From Bacteroidetes bacterium HGW-Bacteroidetes-5 (GTDB lineage: Bacteria; Bacteroidota; Bacteroidia; Bacteroidales; UBA932): a DNA stretch of 64,000 nt. The notes under the pieces were generated by a model. That model was not told where the DNA came from. It ran no database searches and worked only from the letters and a program-made list of their open reading frames with translations. This document shows positions 17,788 to 28,119 of this stretch, in pieces; the stretch's first letter is position 1; every line of letters begins with the position of its first letter. Both the position numbers and the translations under genes were made by a program. The stretch lies in contig PHDC01000001.1 of assembly GCA_002842515.1 (NCBI GenBank), positions 248,001 through 312,000 on the forward strand, written 5' to 3'.

Positions 17788-20214
17788 ATGCGTAAATTAA
17801 TTCTGCTCACATTAGCTCTTCTTATTTCATCTACATCGATTTTTGCAGTAAAAAATAATGGTATAATTCAGGGTAAAGTTATCGAAAAAGAGAGTATGAA
17901 AGCTCTTCCATATGCTACGGTAAGTATCACAGATACAGATAATAAAATCATTACCGGCACTATAACATCAGAAGACGGTTCTTTCAAAATTACAAACCTC
18001 CAAAACGGAGTAGTAAATATAAAAGTCTCATTCATTGGATTCAGAGACACTACATTATCGGTTAAAATTGAAGATTTGTCCACTATTAAAGATATCGGAA
18101 CAATTCTATTGTCGGCCGATATGTTAAATCTTAAATCGGTAGTAGTTACTGCAAAAGTTCCTGTGATTGAACAGAAACTTGATAAACTTGTGATGAATGT
18201 TTCAGAAGCTGTAACCACTCAGGGAAGTAATGCACTTGAAATACTTCGAAAAGCACCCGGTGTAAGTATTGATCCGTCCGGCAATATATTGCTAAACGGT
18301 TCACCTGTACAGGTTTGGATAGATGGAAGACCATCCAACTTAAGCGGACAGGAGCTTGAGTCTCTTTTATCAGGTACAGACGGTTCTACAATTGACAAAA
18401 TTGAAATTATTTCACACCCATCAGCGAGATATGATGCAGAAGGTGGTGGCGGAATTATAAATATTAAAACCAAGAAAAATTTCTCCAAAGGCTTGAATGG
18501 AAGCGTAAGGTCTTCATATAATAGTGCTTACGACCAGATGTATTATCAAGCTGCAGATGGATCATTAAATTTAAACTACAGAACGGATAAAAGTAACACT
18601 TCGATAACTTATAGCCCAAGATATAATGAGCACTTTGAAAAGATAACCACATTGACGGATATGGGCTCCGCAAGAGTTCTTGAAGGTTACACAGATATGT
18701 CGTTAAATATTATGAATCACGGAATAAGAGTATCAAATGACTTTTTTATAAATAAAACTAATATATTCGGATTCATAGTAAACGGGCTTGTAAGCGATGT
18801 GAAAAGTTTTACTCGTCCGGGATCAGGCAACAAACTTCTAATAAATAATATAAATACAGAGATAACAAATTCAGAAATAGAGGGAGATGAGAATTTTGAT
18901 TTTATCAACACAAATCTCAACTATTCAAAATCATTCAGGAACTCACAAGAGTTGACCCTGAATGCCGATTATGGTTATTATGACATTACAAAATTCAATA
19001 CTCAGGAGAATCTTTTCTATGATAACAACAATGTTGAGATAAGAGACCCACAGATATTCAGGAGTAACTCCTCACAATATATTAACATATACTCATTCAA
19101 AGCCGACTATGAGTTCACAATTTTGAAGAAATATCGTATGGAGAGCGGTCTGAAATGGGCCAGAAGTATTACAGATAATGATATGCTTCGTGAAGACCAG
19201 CTTAACAATATCTGGACAAAAAATCAAATACTAAGTTCTGTTTTCAAATATAATGAAGATATAAGTGCAGCATATTTTTCAGCGGCAAGACAACTGAATC
19301 CCAAGATAAGTATAAAGGCAGGTTTAAGAATAGAAATAACTCAGGCTCAAGGCGATTGGATTAGTGCAGATACATTGACAACAAAGAGCTATTTAGATCT
19401 TTTCCCAACTCTATTTATTGGTTACAATCCGAATAAAAATTTAAGGCTAGGTCTCTCATACACTCTGAGGGTCAAACGTCCTAATTTTAGACAACTTAAT
19501 CCGTTCCGTATTTATCTGGATGCTTTAAGTTCAGTTGAGGGAAATCCCGATCTTGATCCCCAATACAACAATCAAATAACTCTCTCCTTAGGGTTCAAAC
19601 AATATTTTAACATCTCTATTGCAGGTCAGTACACAAATAACGCGATAATTCAGAACCCCTACTTTAATACTCAGACAGGAGAAAAGATGATCATATGGGA
19701 TAACTTCGGGAAACAAAATTTCACCGGAGTAGGTTTGTCGGTAACAGAATATCCAATTAGTAAGTGGCTTAACCTCAATAGCAATATATTCCTCTCTCAT
19801 TTGACCAACAGCTCCGGAGATTACAAAGAGAACTCCTTTTTTACACAAGGATTTATAAGTACAACATTTCTCCTTCCGCAAAATTATAAAGTTGAGCTAA
19901 TTGGTACATATCAATCGGGGCTTCCGTACGGGTATTTCAAGGTTAGACCAACAGGTGATATTACAATTGGAATAAAGAAGGGATTTTTGGATAATAGAGG
20001 AAATGCCTCTCTGACATTCAGTGATATACTTAATACGCAGAATACAAGAATTAGTTTAAATAATGGACCAATTAATAGTTACTCGCTTGACAATAATCAG
20101 AAAACACAAAAGATAACTCTTACTTTATCTTTTAGATTCGGTCAGAGTAAAGCCTCAAAAGCAAGAAAAGTTGGTGAATTAGAAGAGGGTTCGCGGGTAG
20201 GCACTTCAAATTAG
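17788..20214 (+). CDS. Outer-membrane beta-barrel (TonB-receptor-like) protein, copy 1
   Basis: An 808-residue exported protein. A signal peptide (about 1-21) is followed by a carboxypeptidase-regulatory-like beta-sandwich (about 27-115, IQGKVIEKESMKALPYATV), a plug-like region with KLVMNVSEAVTTQG, LRKAPGVSIDPSGNILLNG and GGGGIINIKTKK, and a long barrel of alternating aromatic strands ending in an aromatic/basic strand (FRFGQ). This is the OMP_b-brl_3 group of TonB-dependent-receptor relatives. No SusD partner is adjacent. It ends at a clear terminator and is followed by a paralogue of exactly equal length, so local duplication is likely. Substrate unknown. Confidence 0.85.
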   Translation: MRKLILLTLALLISSTSIFAVKNNGIIQGKVIEKESMKALPYATVSITDTDNKIITGTITSEDGSFKITNLQNGVVNIKVSFIGFRDTTLSVKIEDLSTIKDIGTILLSADMLNLKSVVVTAKVPVIEQKLDKLVMNVSEAVTTQGSNALEILRKAPGVSIDPSGNILLNGSPVQVWIDGRPSNLSGQELESLLSGTDGSTIDKIEIISHPSARYDAEGGGGIINIKTKKNFSKGLNGSVRSSYNSAYDQMYYQAADGSLNLNYRTDKSNTSITYSPRYNEHFEKITTLTDMGSARVLEGYTDMSLNIMNHGIRVSNDFFINKTNIFGFIVNGLVSDVKSFTRPGSGNKLLINNINTEITNSEIEGDENFDFINTNLNYSKSFRNSQELTLNADYGYYDITKFNTQENLFYDNNNVEIRDPQIFRSNSSQYINIYSFKADYEFTILKKYRMESGLKWARSITDNDMLREDQLNNIWTKNQILSSVFKYNEDISAAYFSAARQLNPKISIKAGLRIEITQAQGDWISADTLTTKSYLDLFPTLFIGYNPNKNLRLGLSYTLRVKRPNFRQLNPFRIYLDALSSVEGNPDLDPQYNNQITLSLGFKQYFNISIAGQYTNNAIIQNPYFNTQTGEKMIIWDNFGKQNFTGVGLSVTEYPISKWLNLNSNIFLSHLTNSSGDYKENSFFTQGFISTTFLLPQNYKVELIGTYQSGLPYGYFKVRPTGDITIGIKKGFLDNRGNASLTFSDILNTQNTRISLNNGPINSYSLDNNQKTQKITLTLSFRFGQSKASKARKVGELEEGSRVGTSN

Positions 20215-20246
20215 TTTTCATAGTATTAGCCTCCATTTTTTTAGTT

Positions 20247-20278
20247 AACAGGGTTGCCGGCAATATGGCAACCCTGTT
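20247..20278 (+). terminator. Terminator after the first barrel gene
   Basis: A perfect 12-bp stem (20247-20258 with 20267-20278) and an 8-base loop, followed by a run of T residues. It separates the two paralogous barrel genes into different transcripts or attenuates the second. Confidence 0.88.
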
Positions 20279-20386
20279 TTTTTTTGTATAAATCTTCTTT
20301 TTGCTGCAACTATTTTATCAACATTATCGTCTATATGTGTGAAAAGTATACTATGTATTACAAACTACTAAACTATCACAAATACT

Positions 20387-22813
20387 ATGCAACGCAATTT
20401 TTTTTTACTCCTTCTTTTGACAACAACAATTTTCACATCGCTCTACTCAAAGAACAATCTTACAATATATGGTAAGATAATTGAAAAAGAGAATGGTAGA
20501 CCACTCTCTTTCGCTACTGTTGTCATCCAAACTGCAGATAATGCTATATTAAGCGGCACAATCTCTGGTCAGGATGGAAGTTTTAGTCTGATTAACTCTA
20601 CAGATGGTGAGTGTAGGGTTAAAATATCTTTTATCGGGTTTCGAGATACAACACTAAAAATTGAGCCTTCGGCAAATAAAAGTACTATAGATCTCGGAAA
20701 TATTGCACTTTCGGAAGATATTGTAGCTTTAAAAAGCGCTGTAGTATCTGTAAGAGTACCTGTAATTGAACAAAAGCTGGATAAGATCATAATGAATGTG
20801 GCAGAGGCAGTTTCGACACACGGAAGCAGTGCTCTTGATATTCTAAAAAAGGCACCGGGGGTGAGTGTCGACCCTTCTGGAGAGATTCTTCTAAACGGTT
20901 CTCAGGTACAGGTATGGCTAGATGGCAGACCTTCAAATATATCCGGGAGTGATCTTGAAGCTCTCTTAAGCGGAACAGACGGCTCGACTATAGACAAAAT
21001 TGAAATCATCGCCCACCCCTCTTCTAAATATGATGCCCAGGGATCCGGCGGTATAATTAATATCCGAACTAAACGCAATTTTGCAAAAGGTGTAAACGGC
21101 TCTTTAAAAGGTTCCTATACCGGAGCTTCATACGATAAATATTATCACGCTGCAGATGCTACATTTCTTATTAATCACAGAAGTGAGAAAAACAGTATGT
21201 CGTTTAGCTATAATCCAAGATACATTCAGGGGTTTAATAGTTTTAAAACCATAACAGATATGGGCACCGGTAACATTGTCAACAGTAAAACATTTCTCTT
21301 AAGAAACAATAACGGACATAATTTAAAGCTTTCAAACGATTGGTTCCTTAACAAAAAGAATATTCTAGGTTTTATAGTAAGCGGATCTTTTAGAGATTTG
21401 ACTGATTCATCAGATGTTGACACCGGAAGTGAATACTATCAAAACGGAAATTTAGTACAAAACGCATCCACAAAGATAATAAACGAACTGAGTTTTGATA
21501 ATCTGTATGCAAACATAAACTACACACACTATTTTAAAGAGAATCAAGAGATTACTCTTAACGGAGATTATAGTTTATTTAATATGGACAGAGATAGCAG
21601 ACAGGGAAGTTATTTTACAGATCCGGCAGGTAATGAGAGTAAAGTTCCCGATATATTCAACACAACCTCTGCACAAAGTATTAAAATTGCATCATTTAAA
21701 GCAGACTACGAGCAAAGTATTAATAATAACGCAAAACTTGAGGCAGGATTTAAGTGGGCTCAAAGCAGGACAGACAACAACTTGGTAAGGAGAGATTTCA
21801 AAGATGCTATATGGGTACCGAACATTAATCAAAGCACAATATTTCAATACAAAGAGAATATAAGTGCAGCATATATAACTCTCTCAAAGCAATTTAATCC
21901 TAAATTTAGCATTAAAGGCGGGATAAGAGCAGAACTGACACAATCTAAAGGAGATTGGATTTCATCTGACACAGTTACAACTAAAAACTACCTGGACCTC
22001 TTTCCTTCTGTTTTTATAGGCTACAATCCAAACAAAAAAGTGAGATGGAGTGCTTCGTACACACTTAGGATTCAAAGACCTAATTTTGAACAGCTCAACC
22101 CTCAAAGATTTTATATCGATGCCACAAGCTCTGCATTAGGTAACCCTGATATAGATCCTCAATATAGTCACCAGCTGAGTCTCTCACTGGGGTTATCTCA
22201 GTATCTAAATTTTGGGATAAATGGTCAGTTTAGAAACAAAACAATAGTACAGACACCTAGTCTGGATAGTGAGAGCGGAGATAAACTTTTAAAGTGGAGT
22301 AATTTCGGGCAACTGAAAATGTTGGGAGTCAATGCATCTGTTACAGAATATCCTGTTGCTAAATGGTTAGTGATGAACGGAAATATATCTTTATCATACG
22401 TTAATAGCTATAACAGCACCTATTCCAAAGAGATAATCTTTACACAAGGAAATATTGGAGCAAGCGTGATTCTACCAAAAGATACCAAAATTGAGTTTAC
22501 CGGGTACTACCAGTCCGGAGTTCCCTACGGTTATTTTAACTTGAAACCCAAAAGCGATTATACCCTTGGAGTGAAAAAAGGAGTTCTTGAGAACAGAGGA
22601 GTAATCTCAATTCTTGCAACTGATATTTTTGGTACAAACTATAACAGAATCTCTCTCACAGATAATGTATTCAAAAACTATGAGTTTGTTCAAAGAAATA
22701 AGAGCAAACAAATCATAGTCACCTTTACATACCGGTTTGGGCAGAGTAAATCACAAAAACAGAGAAAAGTAGGAAATCTTGATGAGACCTCCAGGGTCAA
22801 CTCCGGAAATTAG
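20387..22813 (+). CDS. Outer-membrane beta-barrel (TonB-receptor-like) protein, copy 2
   Basis: An 808-residue paralogue of the preceding protein with the same domain order: signal peptide (about 1-21), carboxypeptidase-regulatory-like domain, plug-like region and barrel. The plug region is almost unchanged ([35 protein letters not shown]), while surface-loop regions of the barrel differ more, suggesting divergence in ligand specificity. A 170-base gap with a terminator lies upstream, and I see no clear TAnnTTTG box there. Its stop overlaps the convergent folD stop by 4 bases. Confidence 0.85.
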   Translation: MQRNFFLLLLLTTTIFTSLYSKNNLTIYGKIIEKENGRPLSFATVVIQTADNAILSGTISGQDGSFSLINSTDGECRVKISFIGFRDTTLKIEPSANKSTIDLGNIALSEDIVALKSAVVSVRVPVIEQKLDKIIMNVAEAVSTHGSSALDILKKAPGVSVDPSGEILLNGSQVQVWLDGRPSNISGSDLEALLSGTDGSTIDKIEIIAHPSSKYDAQGSGGIINIRTKRNFAKGVNGSLKGSYTGASYDKYYHAADATFLINHRSEKNSMSFSYNPRYIQGFNSFKTITDMGTGNIVNSKTFLLRNNNGHNLKLSNDWFLNKKNILGFIVSGSFRDLTDSSDVDTGSEYYQNGNLVQNASTKIINELSFDNLYANINYTHYFKENQEITLNGDYSLFNMDRDSRQGSYFTDPAGNESKVPDIFNTTSAQSIKIASFKADYEQSINNNAKLEAGFKWAQSRTDNNLVRRDFKDAIWVPNINQSTIFQYKENISAAYITLSKQFNPKFSIKGGIRAELTQSKGDWISSDTVTTKNYLDLFPSVFIGYNPNKKVRWSASYTLRIQRPNFEQLNPQRFYIDATSSALGNPDIDPQYSHQLSLSLGLSQYLNFGINGQFRNKTIVQTPSLDSESGDKLLKWSNFGQLKMLGVNASVTEYPVAKWLVMNGNISLSYVNSYNSTYSKEIIFTQGNIGASVILPKDTKIEFTGYYQSGVPYGYFNLKPKSDYTLGVKKGVLENRGVISILATDIFGTNYNRISLTDNVFKNYEFVQRNKSKQIIVTFTYRFGQSKSQKQRKVGNLDETSRVNSGN

Positions 22814-23676
22814 TTCCCGGATGCTATTAAAGTATTTTTCAACAATGAAATTATAGTCATAGGTCCAACCCCTCCCGGAACAGGAGTTATGTATGAACAC
22901 TTAGGTGCAACCTCATCAAATTTCACATCACCAACAAGTTTGAAGCCGCTCTTAGTATCGGCTTCAACTCTTGTTATACCGACATCAATTACAACTGCTC
23001 CCTCTTTAACCATATCCCCCGTGAGAAATTCCGGAATACCAAGGGCAGCAATAATTATATCTGCATTTAAAGTATGCTCTTTTATATCTCTTGTTCTACT
23101 GTGACATATGGTAACAGTACAGTCACCTGGATTTGATTTTTGCGAAAGCAGATTTGCCATAGGTCTACCCACAATATTGCTTCTGCCAATTATCACGCAG
23201 TTCTTCCCGGATGTTTTAATATTATATCTGGACAAAAGTTCGATTATACCTGCCGGAGTTGCAGATACAAATGTTGGCAGTCCAAGAAGCATCTTACCTA
23301 CATTAACCGGATGAAAACCGTCAACATCTTTTTTTGGGTCTATTGCTTCAATAACTTTCTGCTCATCAATATGTTTTGGCAAAGGGAGCTGAACGATGAG
23401 TCCATCTATTTCCGAATTGCCGTTGATCTTTGAGATCTCTGCTAAAAGTCTCTCTTGTGAAGTCTCGTCCGGTAAGCGAATAAGGGTGGAGTCAAAACCA
23501 ACCTGCTTACAGGCTCTCTCTTTATGACCAACATATGTTTGTGACGCACCATCATCACCGACTAAAATTGCCGCCAAATGAGGCCTTTTGCCGCCTTTTC
23601 TTATTACCTCTTCTACCTGTAATGCAATTTCACCTTTAATTGTATCGGCAGTTGCTTTTCCGTCTAAAATTACCAT
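22810..23676 (-). CDS. folD: Bifunctional methylenetetrahydrofolate dehydrogenase/cyclohydrolase
   Basis: Interconverts 5,10-methylene-THF and 10-formyl-THF for purine and fMet-tRNA synthesis. The 288-residue protein has the catalytic [14 protein letters not shown] region (the lysine of YxxxK), the QLPLPKHI segment, [11 protein letters not shown], and the Rossmann motif [14 protein letters not shown]. The C-terminus has [13 protein letters not shown] start at the ATG at 23676; a longer in-frame extension to 23754 would overlap ffh and adds a non-homologous 26 residues. It follows ffh by 25 bases. Confidence 0.96.
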   Translation of the reverse strand: MVILDGKATADTIKGEIALQVEEVIRKGGKRPHLAAILVGDDGASQTYVGHKERACKQVGFDSTLIRLPDETSQERLLAEISKINGNSEIDGLIVQLPLPKHIDEQKVIEAIDPKKDVDGFHPVNVGKMLLGLPTFVSATPAGIIELLSRYNIKTSGKNCVIIGRSNIVGRPMANLLSQKSNPGDCTVTICHSRTRDIKEHTLNADIIIAALGIPEFLTGDMVKEGAVVIDVGITRVEADTKSGFKLVGDVKFDEVAPKCSYITPVPGGVGPMTIISLLKNTLIASGN

Positions 23677-23701
23677 ATCAGTAGTTGTAAATAAAATATT
23701 A

Positions 23702-25036
23702 TTACCTTTTTCGCAGTGACCCCATTGCTCTGGCTGCCTTTGCAGCACCACCACCGGTCATACTCTTCATCATCTTTCTGGTATCGTCAAACTGCTTGAT
23801 TAGTCTGTTAATCTCGGCAATTGATGTACCACTGCCGTCTGCAATTCTCTTTCTTCTGCTTCCGTTAAGAATTGCCGGATTATCCCGCTCAACCTGTGTC
23901 ATAGACTGTATAATTGCCTCAATACTTTTAAATGCAGAGTTATCCATCTCAACATCCTTAAGCATTTTTCCCATTCCGGGAATCATAGAGGCAAGATCCT
24001 TTATGTTTCCCATCTTCTTTATCTGCTGAATCTGACTGAAAAAATCACTTAGCGTAAACTGGTCCTTGGCCAATTTTTTCTGTAGCTTTCTTGCCTCCTC
24101 TTCGTTGTACTGCTCCTGTGCCTTCTCAACCAGAGAGACAACATCTCCCATACCCAGAATTCTATCTGCAATCCTTTTCGGGTGAAATACATCCAGAGCC
24201 TCCATCTTCTCACCGGAAGAGACAAACTTGATGGGTTTGTTTACAACTGCCTTTATCGATAGAGCTGCTCCGCCTCTGGTATCTCCGTCCAGCTTGGTAA
24301 GTACAACTCCGTCAAAATTGAGCCTTTCGTTGAAAGTTTTTGCCGTCTCTACAGCATCCTGACCGGTCATTGAGTCAACTACAAATAGAGTCTCAGTAGG
24401 ATTAACGGCTTTTTTTACAGCCTCAATCTCCTGCATCATCTCCTCGTCAATTGCCAAACGACCTGCGGTATCTATAATAACAAGAGAGTAACCCTCCTGT
24501 TTTGCCTTTGATATTGCACTCTTTGCAATCTTTACCGGGTCTTTTACCCCCTCTTCGCTATATACATCAACCCCTACCTGCTCTCCCAGAATTTTAAGCT
24601 GCTCAATTGCAGCCGGACGATAGACATCACAAGCTACCAAAAGAGTCTTGAGTCCCCTTTTTGTTTTGCAGTTTAAGGCCAGTTTTCCGCTGAAAGTGGT
24701 CTTACCTGAGCCCTGAAGTCCTGCAACCAATACAATTCCGGGGTTTCCTTTTATCATTATGTCCGATGCCTCACTACCCATTAACAGCGTAAGTTCGTCG
24801 TGAACAATCTTGGTCATCATCTGACCTGGTCTTACCGCTTTAAGAACATCCTGTCCCAGAGCTTTTTGTTTAACGTCGTCACAAAAGTTCTTGGCTATCT
24901 TATAGCTTACATCGGCATCCAGCAGAGCTTTCCTAATCTCTTTTAGGGTTTCGGCAACATTGATCTCGGTTATCCGACCCTCACCTTTGAGGAGTTTAAA
25001 GGAGCTCTCCAGTCTATCTATTAAATTTTCAAACAT
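23702..25036 (-). CDS. ffh: Signal recognition particle protein Ffh
   Basis: GTPase of the bacterial SRP that binds 4.5S RNA and signal sequences of nascent membrane proteins. The 444-residue protein has an N-domain helical bundle, the G-domain P-loop [15 protein letters not shown] near residues 107-121, [11 protein letters not shown] near 138-148, DTAGRL near 190-195, and [14 protein letters not shown] near 247-260. The methionine-rich M domain (about 300-444) includes [20 protein letters not shown] and a C-terminal MMKSMTGGG. The length is normal. Confidence 0.98.
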   Translation of the reverse strand: MFENLIDRLESSFKLLKGEGRITEINVAETLKEIRKALLDADVSYKIAKNFCDDVKQKALGQDVLKAVRPGQMMTKIVHDELTLLMGSEASDIMIKGNPGIVLVAGLQGSGKTTFSGKLALNCKTKRGLKTLLVACDVYRPAAIEQLKILGEQVGVDVYSEEGVKDPVKIAKSAISKAKQEGYSLVIIDTAGRLAIDEEMMQEIEAVKKAVNPTETLFVVDSMTGQDAVETAKTFNERLNFDGVVLTKLDGDTRGGAALSIKAVVNKPIKFVSSGEKMEALDVFHPKRIADRILGMGDVVSLVEKAQEQYNEEEARKLQKKLAKDQFTLSDFFSQIQQIKKMGNIKDLASMIPGMGKMLKDVEMDNSAFKSIEAIIQSMTQVERDNPAILNGSRRKRIADGSGTSIAEINRLIKQFDDTRKMMKSMTGGGAAKAARAMGSLRKR

Positions 25037-25065
25037 CTTTTTTAGAAATTAGGCTGCAAAAATAG

Positions 25066-25674
25066 TCATTTTTGTATATATGACCTTAGGATTTTTCTTC
25101 CATCTTCGTTTACAACAGATTCTAGGTGATACCTTACAAGTTCGGAGTGGAAAAGGAATGGGTCTTTCAAATAAATATAGGAGCCGTTCCAGGAGTATAT
25201 CTTTGCCATTGCAGATGTAAAAAAGAGCGATGTAAGCTCTTTATTAATATCCACTCTGTATAGACCCTCAGCCATACCTCTCTCCAAATTTTCATATATT
25301 ATTCTTGAATAGAAACTTACTCTGTTTGAGTGGTCCAGGACCTTAAGGTCAGGAAGATATTTTGAGGAATCTGTAAGCAGGAGTGGTCCTATCTGTTCAA
25401 GTGTTTTGTTCATCATACTGCTTGTATGAAACAGGGCCTCAATTGCATTTTTTCCCTGGCTGAGAGAGAGGTTAATTTTAAACTCAATATCTTCAATAAT
25501 GAACTTCATTACAGTTCTCATCAACTCCTCCTTAGAGTTGAAATTATTGTATAGTGTCTTCTTAGTAAGTTTAAGTTCGGCTGCAATATCATCCATTGTG
25601 AGTTTCAAACCCTTCTTACGAAAAAGGTCATATACTTTTGTTACATATCTCTCTTTTGAACTGACTCTTGCCAT
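25066..25674 (-). CDS. TetR/AcrR-family transcriptional regulator
   Basis: A 202-residue regulator. The N-terminal helix-turn-helix (about residues 10-56) has LTMDDIAAELKLTKKTLYNNFNSKEEL, a standard TetR recognition helix; the rest is an all-helical ligand-binding domain with no recognisable ligand signature. It lies between lysA (19 bases upstream) and ffh (29 bases downstream) on the same strand, so it may be co-transcribed, but its target is not evident from context. Confidence 0.9.
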   Translation of the reverse strand: MARVSSKERYVTKVYDLFRKKGLKLTMDDIAAELKLTKKTLYNNFNSKEELMRTVMKFIIEDIEFKINLSLSQGKNAIEALFHTSSMMNKTLEQIGPLLLTDSSKYLPDLKVLDHSNRVSFYSRIIYENLERGMAEGLYRVDINKELTSLFFTSAMAKIYSWNGSYIYLKDPFLFHSELVRYHLESVVNEDGRKILRSYIQK

Positions 25675-25693
25675 AGTATTTTGATTTTAAAAA

Positions 25694-26842
25694 TTATTCT
25701 GAATAGTAGTCTGGTGCCAGATCTTTTTGATTATATCTCATTGCCATAACCTGCCCGTATGCTCCGGCAGATCTGATAGCCATAATATCACCTCGTTTAG
25801 TCTCAGGAAGCAGTAGGTTTTTAGCAAAGCGATCACTGGACTCACAAATTGGACCGACAACATCGTATCTCATACCCCTTCCCACAGATGTGAGGTTCTC
25901 AATTTTATGTGATGCCTGGTAAAGCGCAGGTCTGATAAGATCGTTCATACCTGCATCCAGAATTGCAAACTTTCTTCCCTTACCAAACTTAACATAGAGT
26001 ACTCTTGATATAAGCGACCCACACTGTGCCACAATGGCTCTGCCCGGTTCAAAATGTATCTGTTGATATGGCTCTCTTATCAATTTTTTATCAATGATCG
26101 AGAAGTAAGATGCAAAGTCAGATATAGGGGTAGTATCAGGATCATTGTAGTCAATCCCAAGTCCTCCGCCCAAATTCAGATTCTCAATTTTCACTCCTTT
26201 ATCCTTAAAATTGGCAGAGATTTCGTTTACCTTATTGGCCAACATATCAAAGACATTCAAATCTGTTATCTGCGACCCTACGTGAAAGTGGAGTCCTGAA
26301 AGCTTAATATTGGAACACTTTGCTATAGCACTCAACACATCGTCAAACATCCAGTGACTTATGCCGAATTTATCCTGAGAACGCCCGGTTGAAATATATC
26401 TATGAGTATGAGCATCTATATCCGGATTTATTCTCAAGGATATAGAGGCAGTTTTTCCCATCTTCTTGGCAATAGAGTCTATAACCTCTATCTCAGGAAT
26501 TGATTCACAATTGAATGAAAAAATTTCACCCGCAAGAGCAGTTTCAATCTCTTTGTCCGACTTTCCAACTCCGGCGTAAACCACCTTTTTGGGATCAAAC
26601 CCCGATTTGATAGCTAAAGAGACCTCGTTTCCGCTAACACAATCTGCTCCCAAACCGTACTCTTTTATGATATCCAGAATTTCTAAATTCGCATTTGCTT
26701 TAAATGCATAGTGTGCGTGGAACTTATATTTTCTTAGTTCTTTGGTATACAAATCAAGAGTTTTTTTTAAGAGCGATAAATCATAGTAGTAAAAGGGAGT
26801 ATCAATTGTATTAAATCTCTCAACTGTTTTTGTGTCGAACAT
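25694..26842 (-). CDS. lysA: Diaminopimelate decarboxylase
   Basis: PLP enzyme that decarboxylates meso-diaminopimelate to lysine, the last step of lysine synthesis. It is a fold-III alanine-racemase-type decarboxylase of 382 residues. The PLP lysine is in HYAFKANAN near residues 44-52, with HVGSQI near 191-196, the glycine-rich phosphate loop GGGLGIDY, EPGRAIV, and the dimer-interface GPICESSDRFA. The length is slightly short for LysA but usual for Bacteroidota. A related carboxynorspermidine decarboxylase is a possible alternative, since a deoxyhypusine-synthase-like gene is divergent. LysA remains the best call. Confidence 0.88.
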   Translation of the reverse strand: MFDTKTVERFNTIDTPFYYYDLSLLKKTLDLYTKELRKYKFHAHYAFKANANLEILDIIKEYGLGADCVSGNEVSLAIKSGFDPKKVVYAGVGKSDKEIETALAGEIFSFNCESIPEIEVIDSIAKKMGKTASISLRINPDIDAHTHRYISTGRSQDKFGISHWMFDDVLSAIAKCSNIKLSGLHFHVGSQITDLNVFDMLANKVNEISANFKDKGVKIENLNLGGGLGIDYNDPDTTPISDFASYFSIIDKKLIREPYQQIHFEPGRAIVAQCGSLISRVLYVKFGKGRKFAILDAGMNDLIRPALYQASHKIENLTSVGRGMRYDVVGPICESSDRFAKNLLLPETKRGDIMAIRSAGAYGQVMAMRYNQKDLAPDYYSE

Positions 26843-26873
26843 AGTGTAATTATTTGTAATGATTCAATAGCGA

Positions 26874-26881
26874 CAAAAATA
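26874..26881 (-). promoter_or_regulatory. Bacteroidota -7 box for lysA
   Basis: TATTTTTG on the minus strand matches TAnnTTTG, 31 bases before the lysA ATG. It probably drives lysA-tetR-ffh-folD, whose gaps are all under 30 bases. Confidence 0.45.
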
Positions 26882-26890
26882 GTAAAAAAC

Positions 26891-26919
26891 TTGTTCTTAA
26901 TTTAAAATATCTATCTTTG
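26891..26919 (+). promoter_or_regulatory. Bacteroidota promoter for the deoxyhypusine-synthase-like gene
   Basis: TTG (26891-26893), 18 bases, then TATCTTTG (26912-26919) fit the -33/-7 consensus. The -7 box ends 40 bases before the ATG at 26960. Confidence 0.65.
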
Positions 26920-26959
26920 TCCAAAATTAATTGTATATACAACTGAAAATTATATCGTG

Positions 26960-28024
26960 ATGAAACCAACTAAGAGAGAGCTCCTGAAAGATATTGTCAA
27001 ACACATAGATGTTACAGCATTTGACTCTTCGTACATAATAGATTCAATGCGCGATATGTCATTTAGTTCAAGAGATACCGCCTCTGCTGCAGACATTCTG
27101 CAGATGATGATAAACGACAAAGAATCAACTAACTGGCTCATTCTTGCAGGTAGCACCTCCGCTGGAGGATGTATGCAGGCTTATGTGGATATGATACGCT
27201 TTAATATGATTGATGCTGTATGTGCTACCGGTGCATCAATTATTGATATGGACTTTTTTGAAGCACTCGGCTTTAAACACTACAAAGGGTCTCAATTTAT
27301 TGATGACACTCATTTGAGAGGCAACTATATAGACAGGATCTACGATACATACATAGACGAAGAAGAGCTTCAAATGTGTGATTCAACAATAAAGAAAATT
27401 GCAGATTCACTTGAACCTCGTCCATACTCCTCAAGAGAGTTTATACACGAAATAGGGAAATGGCTCTCAGTTAATTCGGTTAAAAAGAACTCATTGATTC
27501 AGACAGCTTTTGAGCACAATGTTCCCATTTTTGTACCTGCTTTCAGTGATTGCAGTGCTGGGTTCGGGCTGGTAATGCATCAGGTAGAGAGAATGAAAGA
27601 GGGTAAACCCTATCTCTCTATAGACTCTGTTGCAGATTTTCGTGAGCTCACAGAGGTAAAGATGTCTGCAAAGAGCAGCGGTCTATTTATGATAGGTGGA
27701 GGTGTTCCAAAAAATTTTGCACAGGATACTGTTGTTTGTGCAGAGTGTCTGGGATTTGATGTTCCAATGCATAAATATGCCGTTCAGATTACTGTTGCAG
27801 ATGTTAGAGACGGTGCCTGCTCATCTTCTACACTTAAGGAGGCCAACTCCTGGGGTAAGGTAGACACTGCTCACGAACAGATGGTATACGCCGAAGCAAC
27901 TACCGTTGTCCCTCTTATTATCAGTTATGCATACCATAAAGGAGACTGGAAAAAGAGAGAGGCTAAAAACCACTCCCTCTTATTTAAAAATGGAACGCGG
28001 GGAACCGGAATTCTACTGGGTTAA
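26960..28024 (+). CDS. Deoxyhypusine-synthase-family protein
   Basis: A 354-residue member of the DHS fold family. In eukaryotes and archaea, DHS transfers the butylamine group of spermidine to eIF5A; bacteria lack eIF5A, and bacterial relatives probably act on small amines, for example making homospermidine, or on unknown targets. The protein has GSTSAGG near residues 64-70, CATGASIIDMD near 88-98 and FMIGGGVPKNF near 243-253, and keeps the lysine corresponding to the DHS active-site lysine in NSWGKV (Lys300). I prefer ATG 26960; a GTG directly before it is possible. It is divergent from lysA and ends at a hairpin terminator. Confidence 0.87.
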   Translation: MKPTKRELLKDIVKHIDVTAFDSSYIIDSMRDMSFSSRDTASAADILQMMINDKESTNWLILAGSTSAGGCMQAYVDMIRFNMIDAVCATGASIIDMDFFEALGFKHYKGSQFIDDTHLRGNYIDRIYDTYIDEEELQMCDSTIKKIADSLEPRPYSSREFIHEIGKWLSVNSVKKNSLIQTAFEHNVPIFVPAFSDCSAGFGLVMHQVERMKEGKPYLSIDSVADFRELTEVKMSAKSSGLFMIGGGVPKNFAQDTVVCAECLGFDVPMHKYAVQITVADVRDGACSSSTLKEANSWGKVDTAHEQMVYAEATTVVPLIISYAYHKGDWKKREAKNHSLLFKNGTRGTGILLG

Positions 28025-28040
28025 TGACTAATAAAACATA

Positions 28041-28075
28041 AACAGAGGCTGTCTAATAATTAGGCAGCCTTTGTT
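28041..28075 (+). terminator. Terminator after the deoxyhypusine-synthase-like gene
   Basis: A 16-bp stem with two G-U pairs (28041-28056 with 28060-28075) and a 3-base loop. The following T-rich stretch is short and interrupted, so efficiency may be modest. The stem would also form on the opposite strand, where the convergent small membrane gene ends. Confidence 0.7.
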
Positions 28076-28119
28076 ACTTTATATACAGTCGCCACTTATG
28101 CGTGGAAAGATTTTATTGA

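Noticed and set aside
17788-22813. SusC/SusD-type glycan-uptake locus
   Set aside because: No SusD-like gene, glycoside hydrolase or sugar regulator is adjacent; the barrels belong to the OMP_b-brl_3-like group.
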